Below, one piece after another: positions 34,943 through 44,677 of a stretch of DNA of 64,000 nt; positions within the stretch are counted from its first letter, which is position 1, and every line of letters starts with the position of its first letter. Under the pieces are notes generated by a model. That model did not search any database and was not told the origin of the DNA. It saw only the letters and a program-made list of their open reading frames with translations. Position numbers and translations under genes: made by a program. Origin of the DNA: Shinella granuli (GTDB lineage Bacteria > Pseudomonadota > Alphaproteobacteria > Rhizobiales > Rhizobiaceae); NCBI RefSeq assembly GCF_004341885.1, contig NZ_SLVX01000007.1:62001-126000 (forward strand), written 5' to 3'.

Positions 34943-36495
34943 TCCGCCGCCTCCACCATCGGGGCCGGGGAAAAATCCTCCGGGAAATGCGTCATGGCGC
35001 TCATGACGGGATAGGGCGTGAAGCCGCCGAGTGCGCAGAGCGAACCGAACTTCATGGTGTTGCAGAGGTCGGCGAGCAGTTCGCGGTTCTTCTCCGGCTC
35101 GATGCCTCGGGCGATCTTGTCCGCGGTCTCGACGCCGCGCGTCGAACCGATGCGGCAGGGCGTGCACTTGCCGCAGCTTTCGACGGCGCAGAATTCCATG
35201 GCGAAGCGCGCCTGCTTCAGCATGTCGACGGTATCGTCGAAGACGGTGATGCCGGCATGGCCGATGAGGCCGTCCTTCGCGGCGAAGGCCTCGTAGTCGA
35301 AGGGCGTGTCGAACAGGGCGCGCGGGAAATAGGCGCCGAGCGGGCCGCCGACCTGGACGGCGCGGACCGGCCTTCCGGAGGCGGTGCCGCCGCCAATCGT
35401 GTCGACGATCTCGCCGAGCGTCAGGCCGAAGGCGGTTTCGTAGAGCCCGCCATGCTGGACGTTGCCGGCGATCTGGATCGGGATCGTGCCGCGCGAGCGA
35501 CCCATGCCGAAATCGCGGTAATAGGCGGCGCCCTTGTCCATGACGATCGGCACGGAGGCGAGCGAGATGACGTTGTTGACCACCGTGGGACGGCCCAGGA
35601 AACCCTGCAGGGCCGGCAGCGGCGGCTTGGCGCGCACGATGCCGCGCTTGCCTTCCAGGCTGTTGAGCAGCGCCGTCTCCTCGCCGCAGACATAGGCGCC
35701 GGCGCCGACGCGGATTTCCATGTCGAACGCCCTGCCGGAGCCGAGCACGGACGGGCCGAGCATGCCAGCGGCGCGCGCGATGGCGACGGCCTCGTTCATC
35801 ACGGCGACGGCGTGCGGATATTCGGAACGGGTGTAGACGTAACCCTTGGTGGCGCCGGTGGCGAGGCCCGCGATCGCCATGCCCTCGATCAGCACGAAGG
35901 GGTCACCCTCCATGATCATGCGGTCGGCGAAGGTGCCGCTGTCGCCCTCGTCGGCATTGCAGACAATGTATTTTTGGTCACCCGGCGCATCGAGAACCGT
36001 CTTCCATTTGATGCCCGTCGGAAAGCCCGCGCCGCCGCGGCCGCGCAGGCCGCTGTCGGTGACTTCCTTGACGATGTCGGCGGGCGCCATCGCGATGGCC
36101 TTTTCGAGGCCCCGGAGGCCGCCATGGGTCTTGTAGTCCTCGAGCGAGACGGGATCGATGACGCCGCAGCGGGCGAAGGTGAGGCGGGTCTGGTTCTTCA
36201 GGAACGGAATCTCTTCCGTTCCGCCAAGACAGAGCGGGTGGGCCTTGCCGTCCAGCAGGCCGGCATCGAGCAGGCCGGGCACGTCGGAGGGCCTGACGGG
36301 CCCGTAGGCGATGCGGCCTTCAGCCGTCTCGACCTCGACCAGCGGCTCCAGCCAGTGCATGCCGCGCGAGCCGTTGCGCACGATCGTGATGTCCAGCCCG
36401 CGGGCCTCCGCCTCGCGGGAGAAGGCCTTGGCGACGCGGTCTGCACCGAGCGCAAGGGCTGCGGCATCGCGGGGAACGTAGAGACGAACGGTCAT
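34939..36495 (-). CDS. fdsB: NAD-dependent formate dehydrogenase beta subunit (NuoF-like diaphorase)
   Basis: A 518-residue FMN/NAD(H)-binding subunit. A thioredoxin-like N-terminal part (about 1-100) precedes the NuoF-like core: the FMN/NADH loop GLRGRGGAGFPTGIKW near 168, NADEGDSGTFADR, and the C-terminal [4Fe-4S] motif ESCGKCTPCRIG near 440. It accepts electrons from FdsA and reduces NAD+. ATG 36495 overlaps the fdsG stop (ATGA), and its own stop overlaps the DUF4287 start, indicating tight coupling in the order fdsG-fdsB-DUF4287-fdsA-fdhD-fdsD. Confidence 0.95.
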   Translation of the reverse strand: MTVRLYVPRDAAALALGADRVAKAFSREAEARGLDITIVRNGSRGMHWLEPLVEVETAEGRIAYGPVRPSDVPGLLDAGLLDGKAHPLCLGGTEEIPFLKNQTRLTFARCGVIDPVSLEDYKTHGGLRGLEKAIAMAPADIVKEVTDSGLRGRGGAGFPTGIKWKTVLDAPGDQKYIVCNADEGDSGTFADRMIMEGDPFVLIEGMAIAGLATGATKGYVYTRSEYPHAVAVMNEAVAIARAAGMLGPSVLGSGRAFDMEIRVGAGAYVCGEETALLNSLEGKRGIVRAKPPLPALQGFLGRPTVVNNVISLASVPIVMDKGAAYYRDFGMGRSRGTIPIQIAGNVQHGGLYETAFGLTLGEIVDTIGGGTASGRPVRAVQVGGPLGAYFPRALFDTPFDYEAFAAKDGLIGHAGITVFDDTVDMLKQARFAMEFCAVESCGKCTPCRIGSTRGVETADKIARGIEPEKNRELLADLCNTMKFGSLCALGGFTPYPVMSAMTHFPEDFSPAPMVEAAE

Positions 36496-36971
36496 CGGCG
36501 TGCCTCCGCGACGAGTTCCTTCGCCAGATCCGCATCGACCCGTCCATGCACCTCGCCGTCGAGCATCGCGGCGGGTGCGCAGGAACAGAGCCCGAGACAG
36601 TAGATCGGTTCGAGCGTGACGGCGCCGTCCAGCGTCGTCTGGTGGAAATCGATGCCGAGCAGCGCCTTCACGCGCTCGGCCAGCTCGTTCCCGCCCATCG
36701 ACTGACAGGCCTCGGCGCGACAGAGCTTCAGCACATGCCGCCCGGTCGGATGGTCGCGATAGTCGTGATAGAAGGTGACGACGCCATGCACCTCGGCGCG
36801 CGACAGGTTGAGTTCGCGCGCGATCACCGGCAGGCTCTCCTGCGGCACGAAGCCGAACTCCGCCTGGATCTCGTGCAGGATGGGAAGAAGCGGCCCTTCG
36901 AGCCCCTTCAGTTCGCTGACGATCGCCAGCGTTCTTGCGCCGACATCGCTGCCGGATACGTGCACATTCAT
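36492..36971 (-). CDS. fdsG: NAD-dependent formate dehydrogenase gamma subunit (NuoE-like)
   Basis: A 159-residue NuoE-type [2Fe-2S] subunit. The ligands are visible in LKLCRAEACQSMGG and in CLGLCSCAPAAMLDG; the N-terminal helical part has the usual LPILHEIQAEFGFVP. It passes electrons between FdsB and FdsA. ATG 36971 is preferred, since GGAGG lies eight bases upstream; the longer reading starts inside that ribosome site region. It is the first gene of the formate dehydrogenase operon, behind a LysR gene on the same strand. Confidence 0.94.
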   Translation of the reverse strand: MNVHVSGSDVGARTLAIVSELKGLEGPLLPILHEIQAEFGFVPQESLPVIARELNLSRAEVHGVVTFYHDYRDHPTGRHVLKLCRAEACQSMGGNELAERVKALLGIDFHQTTLDGAVTLEPIYCLGLCSCAPAAMLDGEVHGRVDADLAKELVAEARR

Positions 36972-37136
36972 CGTCAGGCCTCCCAACCGACACGAATGAA
37001 CCGCAAGGCCTCCGGGTTCTGTCGCGCCGATACCATTGAAACTGCTCGGCGAAGACCGGAACCCTGTCGATCCACGCGTTATTCTAACAGCTTCTCAGCC
37101 AGGAGACGACCGGTCAATAAAGCAAAGCCGTTGATC

Positions 37137-37153
37137 GATAGAAAAATCCTATC
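37137..37153. promoter_or_regulatory. Candidate LysR operator upstream of the fds operon
   Basis: GATAG (37137-37141) and CTATC (37149-37153) form a perfect interrupted dyad with a 7-base spacer, embedded in further GATCGAT repeats. It overlaps the stop of the LysR gene and lies about 166 bases before fdsG, in line with a LysR-type recognition site. Binding by that regulator is inferred. Confidence 0.5.
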
Positions 37154-38045
37154 AATCGATCCCCTTCTCCGCCAACACGCGCGCTTCGTGCAGCAGGGCG
37201 GATACGAGCGGGGTGAAGGGCTCGCGATGGGTGGCGACGAGGCCGACGGTATGGTGCGGCTCGGGCTCGACAAGGGAAACCATACTTATTTCGTCAGGAA
37301 ATCCAAACGATTTTGCGACGTTTCGCGGCATGATGCTCGCCCAGCGTCCCGTGCGCACATGGGAGAACAGCACGATCATCGAGTTGGCTTCCAGCGAGGG
37401 TTCCACCGAAACGCCGGCTTCGGCAAAGTGTCGGTTGATGATGCGGCGGTTCTGCATGTCGGCGGTCAATAGGCAAAGCCTAACGCTGCCGGCTTCCTGC
37501 CAGGTCACGGTCGCGCGATCGGCAAAGGGCGTGCCCTTGGCGGTGACGAGGCAATAGTGCTCGTGCAGCAGCGGCACGCTCGTCACGCGGCCGAGCGGCT
37601 CGTTCTCCAGATAGGTGAGGCCGGCGTCGATCTCCAGGTTCTCCAGGAGGCCGAGGATCTTGATCGACGTGGTCGAGACGATGGAGAAGGTGACGTCGGG
37701 GTGCTTTTCCTGGAAGGGAGCGGTGATGCGCGGCACCATGGCGAGCGTCGTCGGGATGGCGGCAAGGCGGATATGGCCGGACAGGCCCTTGCGCGCCGCG
37801 CGCATCTCCTCGCGCATGGTGCGCGTGTCGCCGACGATGCGGCGGGCCCATTCGAGCACGCGCTGGCCTTCCGGTGTCAGGCCCTGGTAGCGCGAGCCGC
37901 GCACGACGAGCATCACGCCCAGGTGGTCCTCCAGCTGGCGGATCGCCGCCGAAAGCGTCGGCTGCGAGATGCCAAGTTCTTCCGCCGCCCGGGCGAAATG
38001 TTTCTCGCGGGCGAGCGCAATGAAGTATTCGAGCTTGTCTATCAT
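37152..38045 (-). CDS. LysR-family transcriptional regulator, probable formate dehydrogenase regulator
   Basis: A 297-residue LysR regulator. The helix-turn-helix (about 15-58) includes HFARAAEELGISQPTLSAAIRQLE; the effector domain begins near 90. It sits directly upstream of and co-directional with fdsG, the arrangement of FdsR-type regulators of soluble formate dehydrogenases. ATG 38045 opens the conserved MIDKLEYFIALARE; the ribosome site (GGCACGGG) is weak. The effector may be formate. A dyad overlapping its stop codon may be its binding site at the fds promoter. Confidence 0.86.
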   Translation of the reverse strand: MIDKLEYFIALAREKHFARAAEELGISQPTLSAAIRQLEDHLGVMLVVRGSRYQGLTPEGQRVLEWARRIVGDTRTMREEMRAARKGLSGHIRLAAIPTTLAMVPRITAPFQEKHPDVTFSIVSTTSIKILGLLENLEIDAGLTYLENEPLGRVTSVPLLHEHYCLVTAKGTPFADRATVTWQEAGSVRLCLLTADMQNRRIINRHFAEAGVSVEPSLEANSMIVLFSHVRTGRWASIMPRNVAKSFGFPDEISMVSLVEPEPHHTVGLVATHREPFTPLVSALLHEARVLAEKGID

Positions 38046-38141
38046 CCCGTGCCTCCGCGTCCTTGATACAAAAGAACAGTGGCGGCACCAATGCCCCGCG
38101 CCCTATATCTGGGACGAATGGATGAGCACGAGGAGGGCGCC

Positions 38142-39137
38142 ATGACGTTTCAGGCATTGCTGGTCGAAAAGGATGCAGATGGCGCGGTTTCCGCATCGGT
38201 TCGGGAACTGGAGGATTCGCGGCTTCCGGACGGCGATGTCACCGTCGCCGTCGAATATTCGACGCTCAACTACAAGGATGGGCTCTGCATCAGCGGCAAG
38301 GGCGGCCTTGTGCGCACCTTCCCCCATGTGCCGGGCGTCGATTTCGCCGGCACGGTCGAAGCCTCGGACGATCGGCGCTACCGGCCGGGCGACCGGGTGG
38401 TGCTGACCGGCTGGCGGGTCGGCGAAGTCTGGTGGGGCGGGTACGCGACGCGGGCGAAGGTCAAGGCCGACTGGCTGGTGCCGCTGCCCGAGGAGCTTTC
38501 GACCCGGCAGGCCATGGCGATCGGCACGGCGGGGCTCACCTCCATGATGTCCGTCATCGCGCTGGAAGAGGCCGGGCTCTCGCCGCTGAAGGGCGAGGTG
38601 CTGGTGACGGGCGCGGCGGGCGGCGTCGGCTCGGTGGCGGTCGCGCTGCTGGCACGGCTCGGCTATTCGGTCGCCGCCCTCACGGGGCGGCCGGAAACGG
38701 CGGGCTACCTGAAGGAACTGGGTGCCGAAACGATCGTCGACCGCGGTGAGCTGTCGGAGGCGAGCAGCAAGCCGCTGGAATCGGAGCGCTGGGCCGGTGC
38801 CGTCGATGCGGTCGGCGGCGACATGCTGGCGCGGGTGCTCAAGCAGATGAAATATGACGGCGCCGTCGCCGCGGTCGGCCTTGCCGCCGGTGCTGCGGTT
38901 CCCTCCTTCACCGTCATCCCGTTCCTCCTGCGTGGTGTCAGCCTGCTCGGCATCGATTCGGTCATGCGGCCCTACGACCAGCGCGTCGATGCCTGGAACC
39001 GCATCGCCGCCGACCTGCCGATGGACAAGCTGGAGGCCATGGTGGTGGAGCACCGGCTGTCCGACCTGCCGGAGCTGGCCGGCAGGATCCTCGAGGGCAA
39101 GGTGAAAGGCCGCGTCGTCATCGACGTCAATGCCTGA
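38142..39137 (+). CDS. AcuI/YhdH-type zinc-independent MDR oxidoreductase (acrylyl-CoA reductase-like)
   Basis: A 331-residue medium-chain reductase of the YhdH/AcuI subgroup. Family marks are YSTLNYKDGLCISGKG near residue 41, HVPGVDFAGTV, the NADPH-binding TGAAGGVGSVAVALLARLG near 153, and GIDSVMRP near 272. AcuI reduces toxic acryloyl-CoA to propionyl-CoA with NADPH in 3-hydroxypropionate and DMSP metabolism. GAGGAGGGCGCC precedes ATG 38142. It is a single gene divergent from the LysR gene. The physiological substrate here is not revealed by its neighbours. Confidence 0.88.
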   Translation: MTFQALLVEKDADGAVSASVRELEDSRLPDGDVTVAVEYSTLNYKDGLCISGKGGLVRTFPHVPGVDFAGTVEASDDRRYRPGDRVVLTGWRVGEVWWGGYATRAKVKADWLVPLPEELSTRQAMAIGTAGLTSMMSVIALEEAGLSPLKGEVLVTGAAGGVGSVAVALLARLGYSVAALTGRPETAGYLKELGAETIVDRGELSEASSKPLESERWAGAVDAVGGDMLARVLKQMKYDGAVAAVGLAAGAAVPSFTVIPFLLRGVSLLGIDSVMRPYDQRVDAWNRIAADLPMDKLEAMVVEHRLSDLPELAGRILEGKVKGRVVIDVNA

Positions 39138-39150
39138 TCGAGGCCTGATC

Positions 39151-39921
39151 TCAGCAGATCAACTGGCCGCCGTTCACCTCCAGCACCTGGCCGGTGATAT
39201 AGCCGGAAAGGGCCTTGGAGGCGAGGAAGAGATAGGCGGGGGCGCAGTCCTCCGCCGTGCCGAGCCGCTGCAGCGGAATGGTCTTGCGCGTCGCCTCCAG
39301 CTTTTCGGCCGATGAATAGCGCGAATGGAAGTCGGTGGTGATCGTGCCCGGCGAGACGCAGTTGACGCGGATGCCGTCCGGCGCGAGCTCGCGTGCCAGC
39401 CCCTTGGAATAGGTCGAAACGAACGCCTTGGTCGCCGAATAGATCGCCGAACCCGGGCTGCCGCCGGTGAGCGCCGAGATCGAGACCGTGTTGACGATGG
39501 CGGCGCTTGGCGCCCGGCGCAATGAGGGCAGTAGCGCGCGCGTCACCTCGACGACGGAGGTCTGGTTGAGGCGCACGATGGTTTCGTACTGTTCGTCCGT
39601 CAGCTCGGCGGCCGGGAAGCGGCCGACCATCGTGCCGGCATTGTTGATCAGCACGTCGACATGCGGGAAGAGGCTGTCCACCCGCTGCAGGATCGCCCCG
39701 ATGCCGCCTTCGACGAGGAAGTCCGAATAGACGATATGGGCACGGGCCTCCGCGACGGCGGCTTCCAGGAAATCGGGCAGGGGACCGGATGCCGCGCGCC
39801 CGCCATGCAGCAGCACATGGGCACCGCAATCGAGGAACTGCCGGGCGGTTTCCAGGCCGATGCCGCGCCCCGCGCCCGTCACGACGACGTTCGCCCCCTT
39901 GAACAAGGCTGGATGAAACAT
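39151..39921 (-). CDS. Short-chain dehydrogenase/reductase
   Basis: A 256-residue classical SDR. The cofactor motif is TGAGRGIGLE near residue 15, NNAG near 90, the catalytic Ser in VSIS, Tyr and Lys in YSATK, and a PGTITTDF segment after it. The lack of an acidic residue pattern that I can rely on leaves NADH versus NADPH open. ATG 39921 follows GGAGGACAGCAC; the longer reading is unsupported. It is divergent from glpR, and the two share an intergenic region with a DeoR-type operator, so control by GlpR is possible. The substrate is unknown. Confidence 0.87.
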   Translation of the reverse strand: MFHPALFKGANVVVTGAGRGIGLETARQFLDCGAHVLLHGGRAASGPLPDFLEAAVAEARAHIVYSDFLVEGGIGAILQRVDSLFPHVDVLINNAGTMVGRFPAAELTDEQYETIVRLNQTSVVEVTRALLPSLRRAPSAAIVNTVSISALTGGSPGSAIYSATKAFVSTYSKGLARELAPDGIRVNCVSPGTITTDFHSRYSSAEKLEATRKTIPLQRLGTAEDCAPAYLFLASKALSGYITGQVLEVNGGQLIC

Positions 39922-40015
39922 GTGCTGTCCTCCGATGCTGGCCGCGACCTGCTGCCCGCCCAGTATCACAAAAAGTGGGGCGCACTCCAAGAAGGCGGGG
40001 CGGATCAATTGATGT

Positions 40016-40052
40016 GCTTTCGTTTTTGCATATTATGAAAACAAACGAAAGC
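40016..40052. promoter_or_regulatory. Probable GlpR operator in the SDR/glpR intergenic region
   Basis: A perfect 10-bp inverted repeat, GCTTTCGTTT (40016-40025) with AAACGAAAGC (40043-40052), lies right before glpR. TTTCG/CGAAA half-sites match what DeoR-family regulators such as GlpR bind. The position suggests autoregulation and possible co-control of the divergent SDR gene. Confidence 0.65.
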
Positions 40053-40066
40053 AATGGGAGGAGCCG

Positions 40067-40837
40067 ATGTTTCTGACAGGTCGCCAGGCGGAGATCCTCG
40101 ATCTCGCCAAGGCCGAGGGCCGCGTGCTCGTGGAAGACCTTGCGGCACGCTTCTCCGTGACGCCGCAGACCATCCGCAAGGATCTCAACGATCTCTGCGA
40201 TAACAAGGTGTTGACGCGCATCCATGGCGGGGCGCTGTTCCCGAGCGGCAACGAAAACGTCAAATACGAGGCGCGCCGCTCCATCGCCGCGCCGGAAAAA
40301 CAGGCGATCGGCCGCGCCGCCGCCGCCATGATCCCGGACAATTCCTCGCTCTTCATCAATATCGGCACGACGACGGAGGCGGTGGGCGAGGCGCTGCTCG
40401 ATCACAAGGAATTGATGGTCATCACCAATAATATCAACGTCGCCAACCGTTTGCGCGTCTATCCCTCGATCGAGGTGGTGATCGCCGGCGGCGTCGTGCG
40501 CGGCGCGGACGGCGGCATCGTCGGCGAGGCGGCGGTCGATTTCATCCGCCAGTTCAAGGTGGACTATGCCGTCATTGGCGTTTCCGCGATCGATGAGGAC
40601 GGCGCGCTGCTCGACTTCGACTATCGCGAGGTGAAGGTGGCGCAGGCGATCATCGCGAATGCGCGTCATGTCATCCTGGTTTCGGATTCGACGAAATTCG
40701 AAAGGACCGCGCCGGTTCGCATCGGCCACCTTTCGCAGGTTCACACCTTCATCACCGACAACTGTCCTTTCGAGGGCATTCGCAGCATTTGCCAGGAGCA
40801 TGACGTGCGTCTCGTGGAGACGTCTTCGCTCGCCTGA
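40067..40837 (+). CDS. glpR: DeoR-family glycerol-3-phosphate regulon repressor
   Basis: A 256-residue DeoR-type repressor. The N-terminal HTH (about 5-57) contains VEDLAARFSVTPQTIRKDLNDLC, and the sugar-phosphate sensor domain (about 75-235) has FINIGTTTEAV, VITNNINVA, and the conserved SAID stretch. It should repress glpD and the glycerol transporter until glycerol 3-phosphate binds. ATG 40067 is preceded by GGGAGGAGCCG. An inverted repeat lies in front of the gene and further TTCG half-sites lie between it and glpD, supporting the call. Confidence 0.92.
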   Translation: MFLTGRQAEILDLAKAEGRVLVEDLAARFSVTPQTIRKDLNDLCDNKVLTRIHGGALFPSGNENVKYEARRSIAAPEKQAIGRAAAAMIPDNSSLFINIGTTTEAVGEALLDHKELMVITNNINVANRLRVYPSIEVVIAGGVVRGADGGIVGEAAVDFIRQFKVDYAVIGVSAIDEDGALLDFDYREVKVAQAIIANARHVILVSDSTKFERTAPVRIGHLSQVHTFITDNCPFEGIRSICQEHDVRLVETSSLA

Positions 40838-40863
40838 AAGGAGGGAACGGTATTTTCACTCGC

Positions 40864-40894
40864 ATTCGTTTGACATTCGAAATATTTTCGTTTT
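40864..40894. promoter_or_regulatory. Cluster of GlpR-like half-sites before glpD
   Basis: ATTCGTTT (40864-40871), CATTCGAAAT (40874-40883) and TTTTCGTTTT (40885-40894) repeat the TTCG core seen in the operator before glpR, in a locally AT-rich stretch about 60-90 bases upstream of glpD. A likely repressor region of the glp operon. Confidence 0.55.
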
Positions 40895-40953
40895 AACTCC
40901 ACTGGCTTTCGCAACTGCGCAGGATTTGTGCGATGCGAAATGGGGAGGGAACT

Positions 40954-42471
40954 TTGAACGGCGACGTGATCCGCGATATTTTCGTTATCGGTGGCGGCAT
41001 CAACGGCTGCGGCATCGCGCGCGATGCGGCGGGCCGTGGTTATTCGGTCGTGCTTGCCGAGATGAAGGACTTTGCGTCGGGCACGTCCTCGGCCTCCACC
41101 AAGCTCATCCATGGCGGCCTGCGCTATCTCGAACATTACGAATTCCGCCTGGTGCGCGAGGCGCTGATGGAGCGCGAAGTGCTCTGGGCCATGGCGCCGC
41201 ACGTCATCTGGCCGATGCGCTTCGTGCTGCCCTTCCAGAAGGGCGGCCTGCGCCCGGCCTGGCTCATCCGCCTCGGCCTGTTCCTGTATGACTATATCGG
41301 CGGGCGCAAGCTGTTGCCGGCCACCCGCACGCTCGACCTTGCAAAGGACCCGGCCGGAGGGCCGCTGAAGAAGCTCTTCCGCAAGGCCTTCGAATATTCC
41401 GACGGCTGGGTGGACGATGCGCGCCTCGTCGTCCTGAATGCCCGTGACGCCGCCGATCGCGGCGCGGATATCCGCACCGGTACCAAGGTCGTCACCGCGC
41501 GCCGCGAAAACGGCCACTGGACCGTCGAGACCGAGAATGTCGAGACGGGCGCGCGTGAAAACGTCCGCGCGCGCATGCTGGTCAATGCGGCAGGCCCCTG
41601 GATCGACAAGGTCCTCTCAACCGCCTTCGGCCGAAACGACGTGCACAATGTCCGCCTCGTGCAGGGCAGTCACATCGTCGTGAAGAGGAAGTTCTCCGAT
41701 CCGCGCGCATACTTCTTCCAGAACCCGGACGGGCGTATCATGTTCGCCATTCCCTACCAGGAAGAATTCACGCTGATCGGCACGACCGACCAGGACTATC
41801 AGGGCGATCCCCGGGATGTTCGCATCAGCGACGCGGAAATCGATTATCTTTGCGCCTCGGCGAGCGAATATTTCGCCGAACCCGTGACGCGGAACGACAT
41901 CGTCTGGACCTATTCCGGCGTGCGCCCGCTCTTCGACGACGGCGCCAGCAAGGCGCAGGAAGCGACGCGCGACTACGTGCTGAAGGTCGAGGGCGGCGAT
42001 GGCCAGGCACCGCTGCTCAACATCTTCGGCGGCAAGCTCACCACCTACCGGCGCCTCGCCGAATCGGCGCTGGAGAAGATCGAGGATGCGATCGGCGCGA
42101 AGGGAGATCGCTGGACGGCCGGCTCACGCCTGCCCGGTGGCGATTTCAAGGTCGACGGGTTCGATGTCGAGGTGAAGGCGCTTTCCGCGCGGTTCGCCTT
42201 CCTCGCCCCGGCCCATGCCCGCCGGCTCGTTCGGCTCTACGGCACGCGGGCGGCAGCGATGCTGGACGGTGCGAAGGGCATCGACGATCTCGGCCGGCAT
42301 TTCGGCAGCGACCTCTATGAGCGTGAAGTGCGCTGGCTGATGAAGGAGGAATGGGCCCGGCATGCCGAGGACGTGCTGTGGCGGCGGACCAAACGCGGAT
42401 TGCATCTGACGGCCGCGGAGGCGGCCGCACTGGAAGACTACATGGCGGCCGCACAGGCGGCTCCCCACTAG
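40954..42471 (+). CDS. glpD: Glycerol-3-phosphate dehydrogenase (aerobic, FAD-dependent)
   Basis: A 505-residue GlpD. The FAD motif is DIFVIGGGINGCGIARDAA near residue 8, then TSSASTKLIHGGLRYLE, and the DAO-type C-terminal contact NIFGGKLTTYR near 356, followed by the GlpD C-terminal helical domain. It oxidises glycerol 3-phosphate to dihydroxyacetone phosphate at the membrane and feeds the quinone pool. The start is placed at TTG 40954, five bases after GGAGGG; the ATG at 40933 lies upstream of that ribosome site and has none of its own. It leads the glycerol operon. Confidence 0.94.
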   Translation: MNGDVIRDIFVIGGGINGCGIARDAAGRGYSVVLAEMKDFASGTSSASTKLIHGGLRYLEHYEFRLVREALMEREVLWAMAPHVIWPMRFVLPFQKGGLRPAWLIRLGLFLYDYIGGRKLLPATRTLDLAKDPAGGPLKKLFRKAFEYSDGWVDDARLVVLNARDAADRGADIRTGTKVVTARRENGHWTVETENVETGARENVRARMLVNAAGPWIDKVLSTAFGRNDVHNVRLVQGSHIVVKRKFSDPRAYFFQNPDGRIMFAIPYQEEFTLIGTTDQDYQGDPRDVRISDAEIDYLCASASEYFAEPVTRNDIVWTYSGVRPLFDDGASKAQEATRDYVLKVEGGDGQAPLLNIFGGKLTTYRRLAESALEKIEDAIGAKGDRWTAGSRLPGGDFKVDGFDVEVKALSARFAFLAPAHARRLVRLYGTRAAAMLDGAKGIDDLGRHFGSDLYEREVRWLMKEEWARHAEDVLWRRTKRGLHLTAAEAAALEDYMAAAQAAPH

Positions 42472-42511
42472 CGCCCTCATCCGGTGGCTGGGAGGAACGA
42501 CGGAGACAGGA

Positions 42512-43594
42512 ATGCTGGAACTTAAGAACATCGCGAAGGTGGCGGGGGCGGAGACGCATATCCATCCGACCAACCTCGTGCTCGAGCGCGGCTCGCTCAA
42601 CGTGCTGCTCGGCCCGACGCTTTCGGGCAAAACCTCGCTGATGCGGTTGATGGCCGGCCTCGACAAGCCGACATCTGGTTCCGTCTGGTTCGACGGCAAG
42701 GACGTGACGGGCGTGCGCGTGCAGGATCGCGGCGTCGCCATGGTCTACCAGCAGTTCATCAACTATCCGGCGCTGACCGTCTACGAGAACATCGCCTCGC
42801 CGATGCGCATCAAGGGCGCCGATAGCGCGACCATCGACCGGGAAGTGCGCAAGGCGGCCGATCTTCTGAAGCTGACACCCTATCTCGACCGCACGCCGCT
42901 CAACCTTTCGGGCGGCCAGCAGCAGCGAACGGCGCTCGCCCGCGCCATCGTCAAGAATGCCAGCCTCGTGCTGCTCGACGAGCCGCTCGCCAATCTCGAC
43001 TACAAGCTGCGCGAGGAACTGCGCCTCGAACTGCCGAAGATCTTCGCCGCCTCCGGCGCGATCTTCGTCTATGCGACGACGGAACCCTCCGAGGCCCTGC
43101 TGCTCGGCGGCAACACGGCGACGCTGTCGGAGGGCCGCATCACGCAGTTCGGCCGCACGATCGACGTCTATCGCCGTCCGAACGATCTTCTGACGGCCCG
43201 CACCTTCGCGGACCCGCCGCTCAACACCATGCAGGTGCTGAAGAACGGTGGCCATTTCGAGATCGGCGGCAAGCCGGTCCTGCCGGTGCCGGCGCATCTC
43301 GCGGCGCTTCCGGACGGCCCCTGCACCATCGCCTTCCACCCGCATCACCTGGCGCTTGCGAGCCAGCATCCGGCTTCCGCAAACCTTCAGGCGCGCACCG
43401 CGATTTCCGAAATCGCTGGCTCGGAAAGCTTCATTCACATCGAATTCGAGGGCAGCCGCTGGGTCATGCTCTCGCCGGGCATCCATGACATCGAGCCGGA
43501 CGCGGTCATCACCGTCCATGTCGACACGCGCCACCTGATGGCCTTCGGCACGGATGGCAGGGCGATCGCGGAACCCGCGGCCGCGGCGGCCTGA
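42512..43594 (+). CDS. glpS: Glycerol ABC transporter ATP-binding protein GlpS (non-canonical H-loop)
   Basis: A 360-residue ATPase of the sugar-importer (MalK/UgpC) type. Walker A is GPTLSGKTS near 35, the signature LSGGQQQR near 135 is intact, and Walker B is LVLLDEPLANLD. The switch (H-loop) position reads ATTEPSEAL, so the usual catalytic His of VTHD is missing. The C-terminal TOBE-type regulatory domain spans about 235-350. Together with GlpT it should form a heterodimer that drives GlpPQ. It follows glpD by 40 bases. GGAGGAACGACGGAGACAGGA gives an ample ribosome site. Confidence 0.92.
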   Translation: MLELKNIAKVAGAETHIHPTNLVLERGSLNVLLGPTLSGKTSLMRLMAGLDKPTSGSVWFDGKDVTGVRVQDRGVAMVYQQFINYPALTVYENIASPMRIKGADSATIDREVRKAADLLKLTPYLDRTPLNLSGGQQQRTALARAIVKNASLVLLDEPLANLDYKLREELRLELPKIFAASGAIFVYATTEPSEALLLGGNTATLSEGRITQFGRTIDVYRRPNDLLTARTFADPPLNTMQVLKNGGHFEIGGKPVLPVPAHLAALPDGPCTIAFHPHHLALASQHPASANLQARTAISEIAGSESFIHIEFEGSRWVMLSPGIHDIEPDAVITVHVDTRHLMAFGTDGRAIAEPAAAAA

Positions 43595-43604
43595 GGAGGA
43601 GACC

Positions 43605-44675
<1,071 letters not shown>

Positions 44676-44677
44676 CG

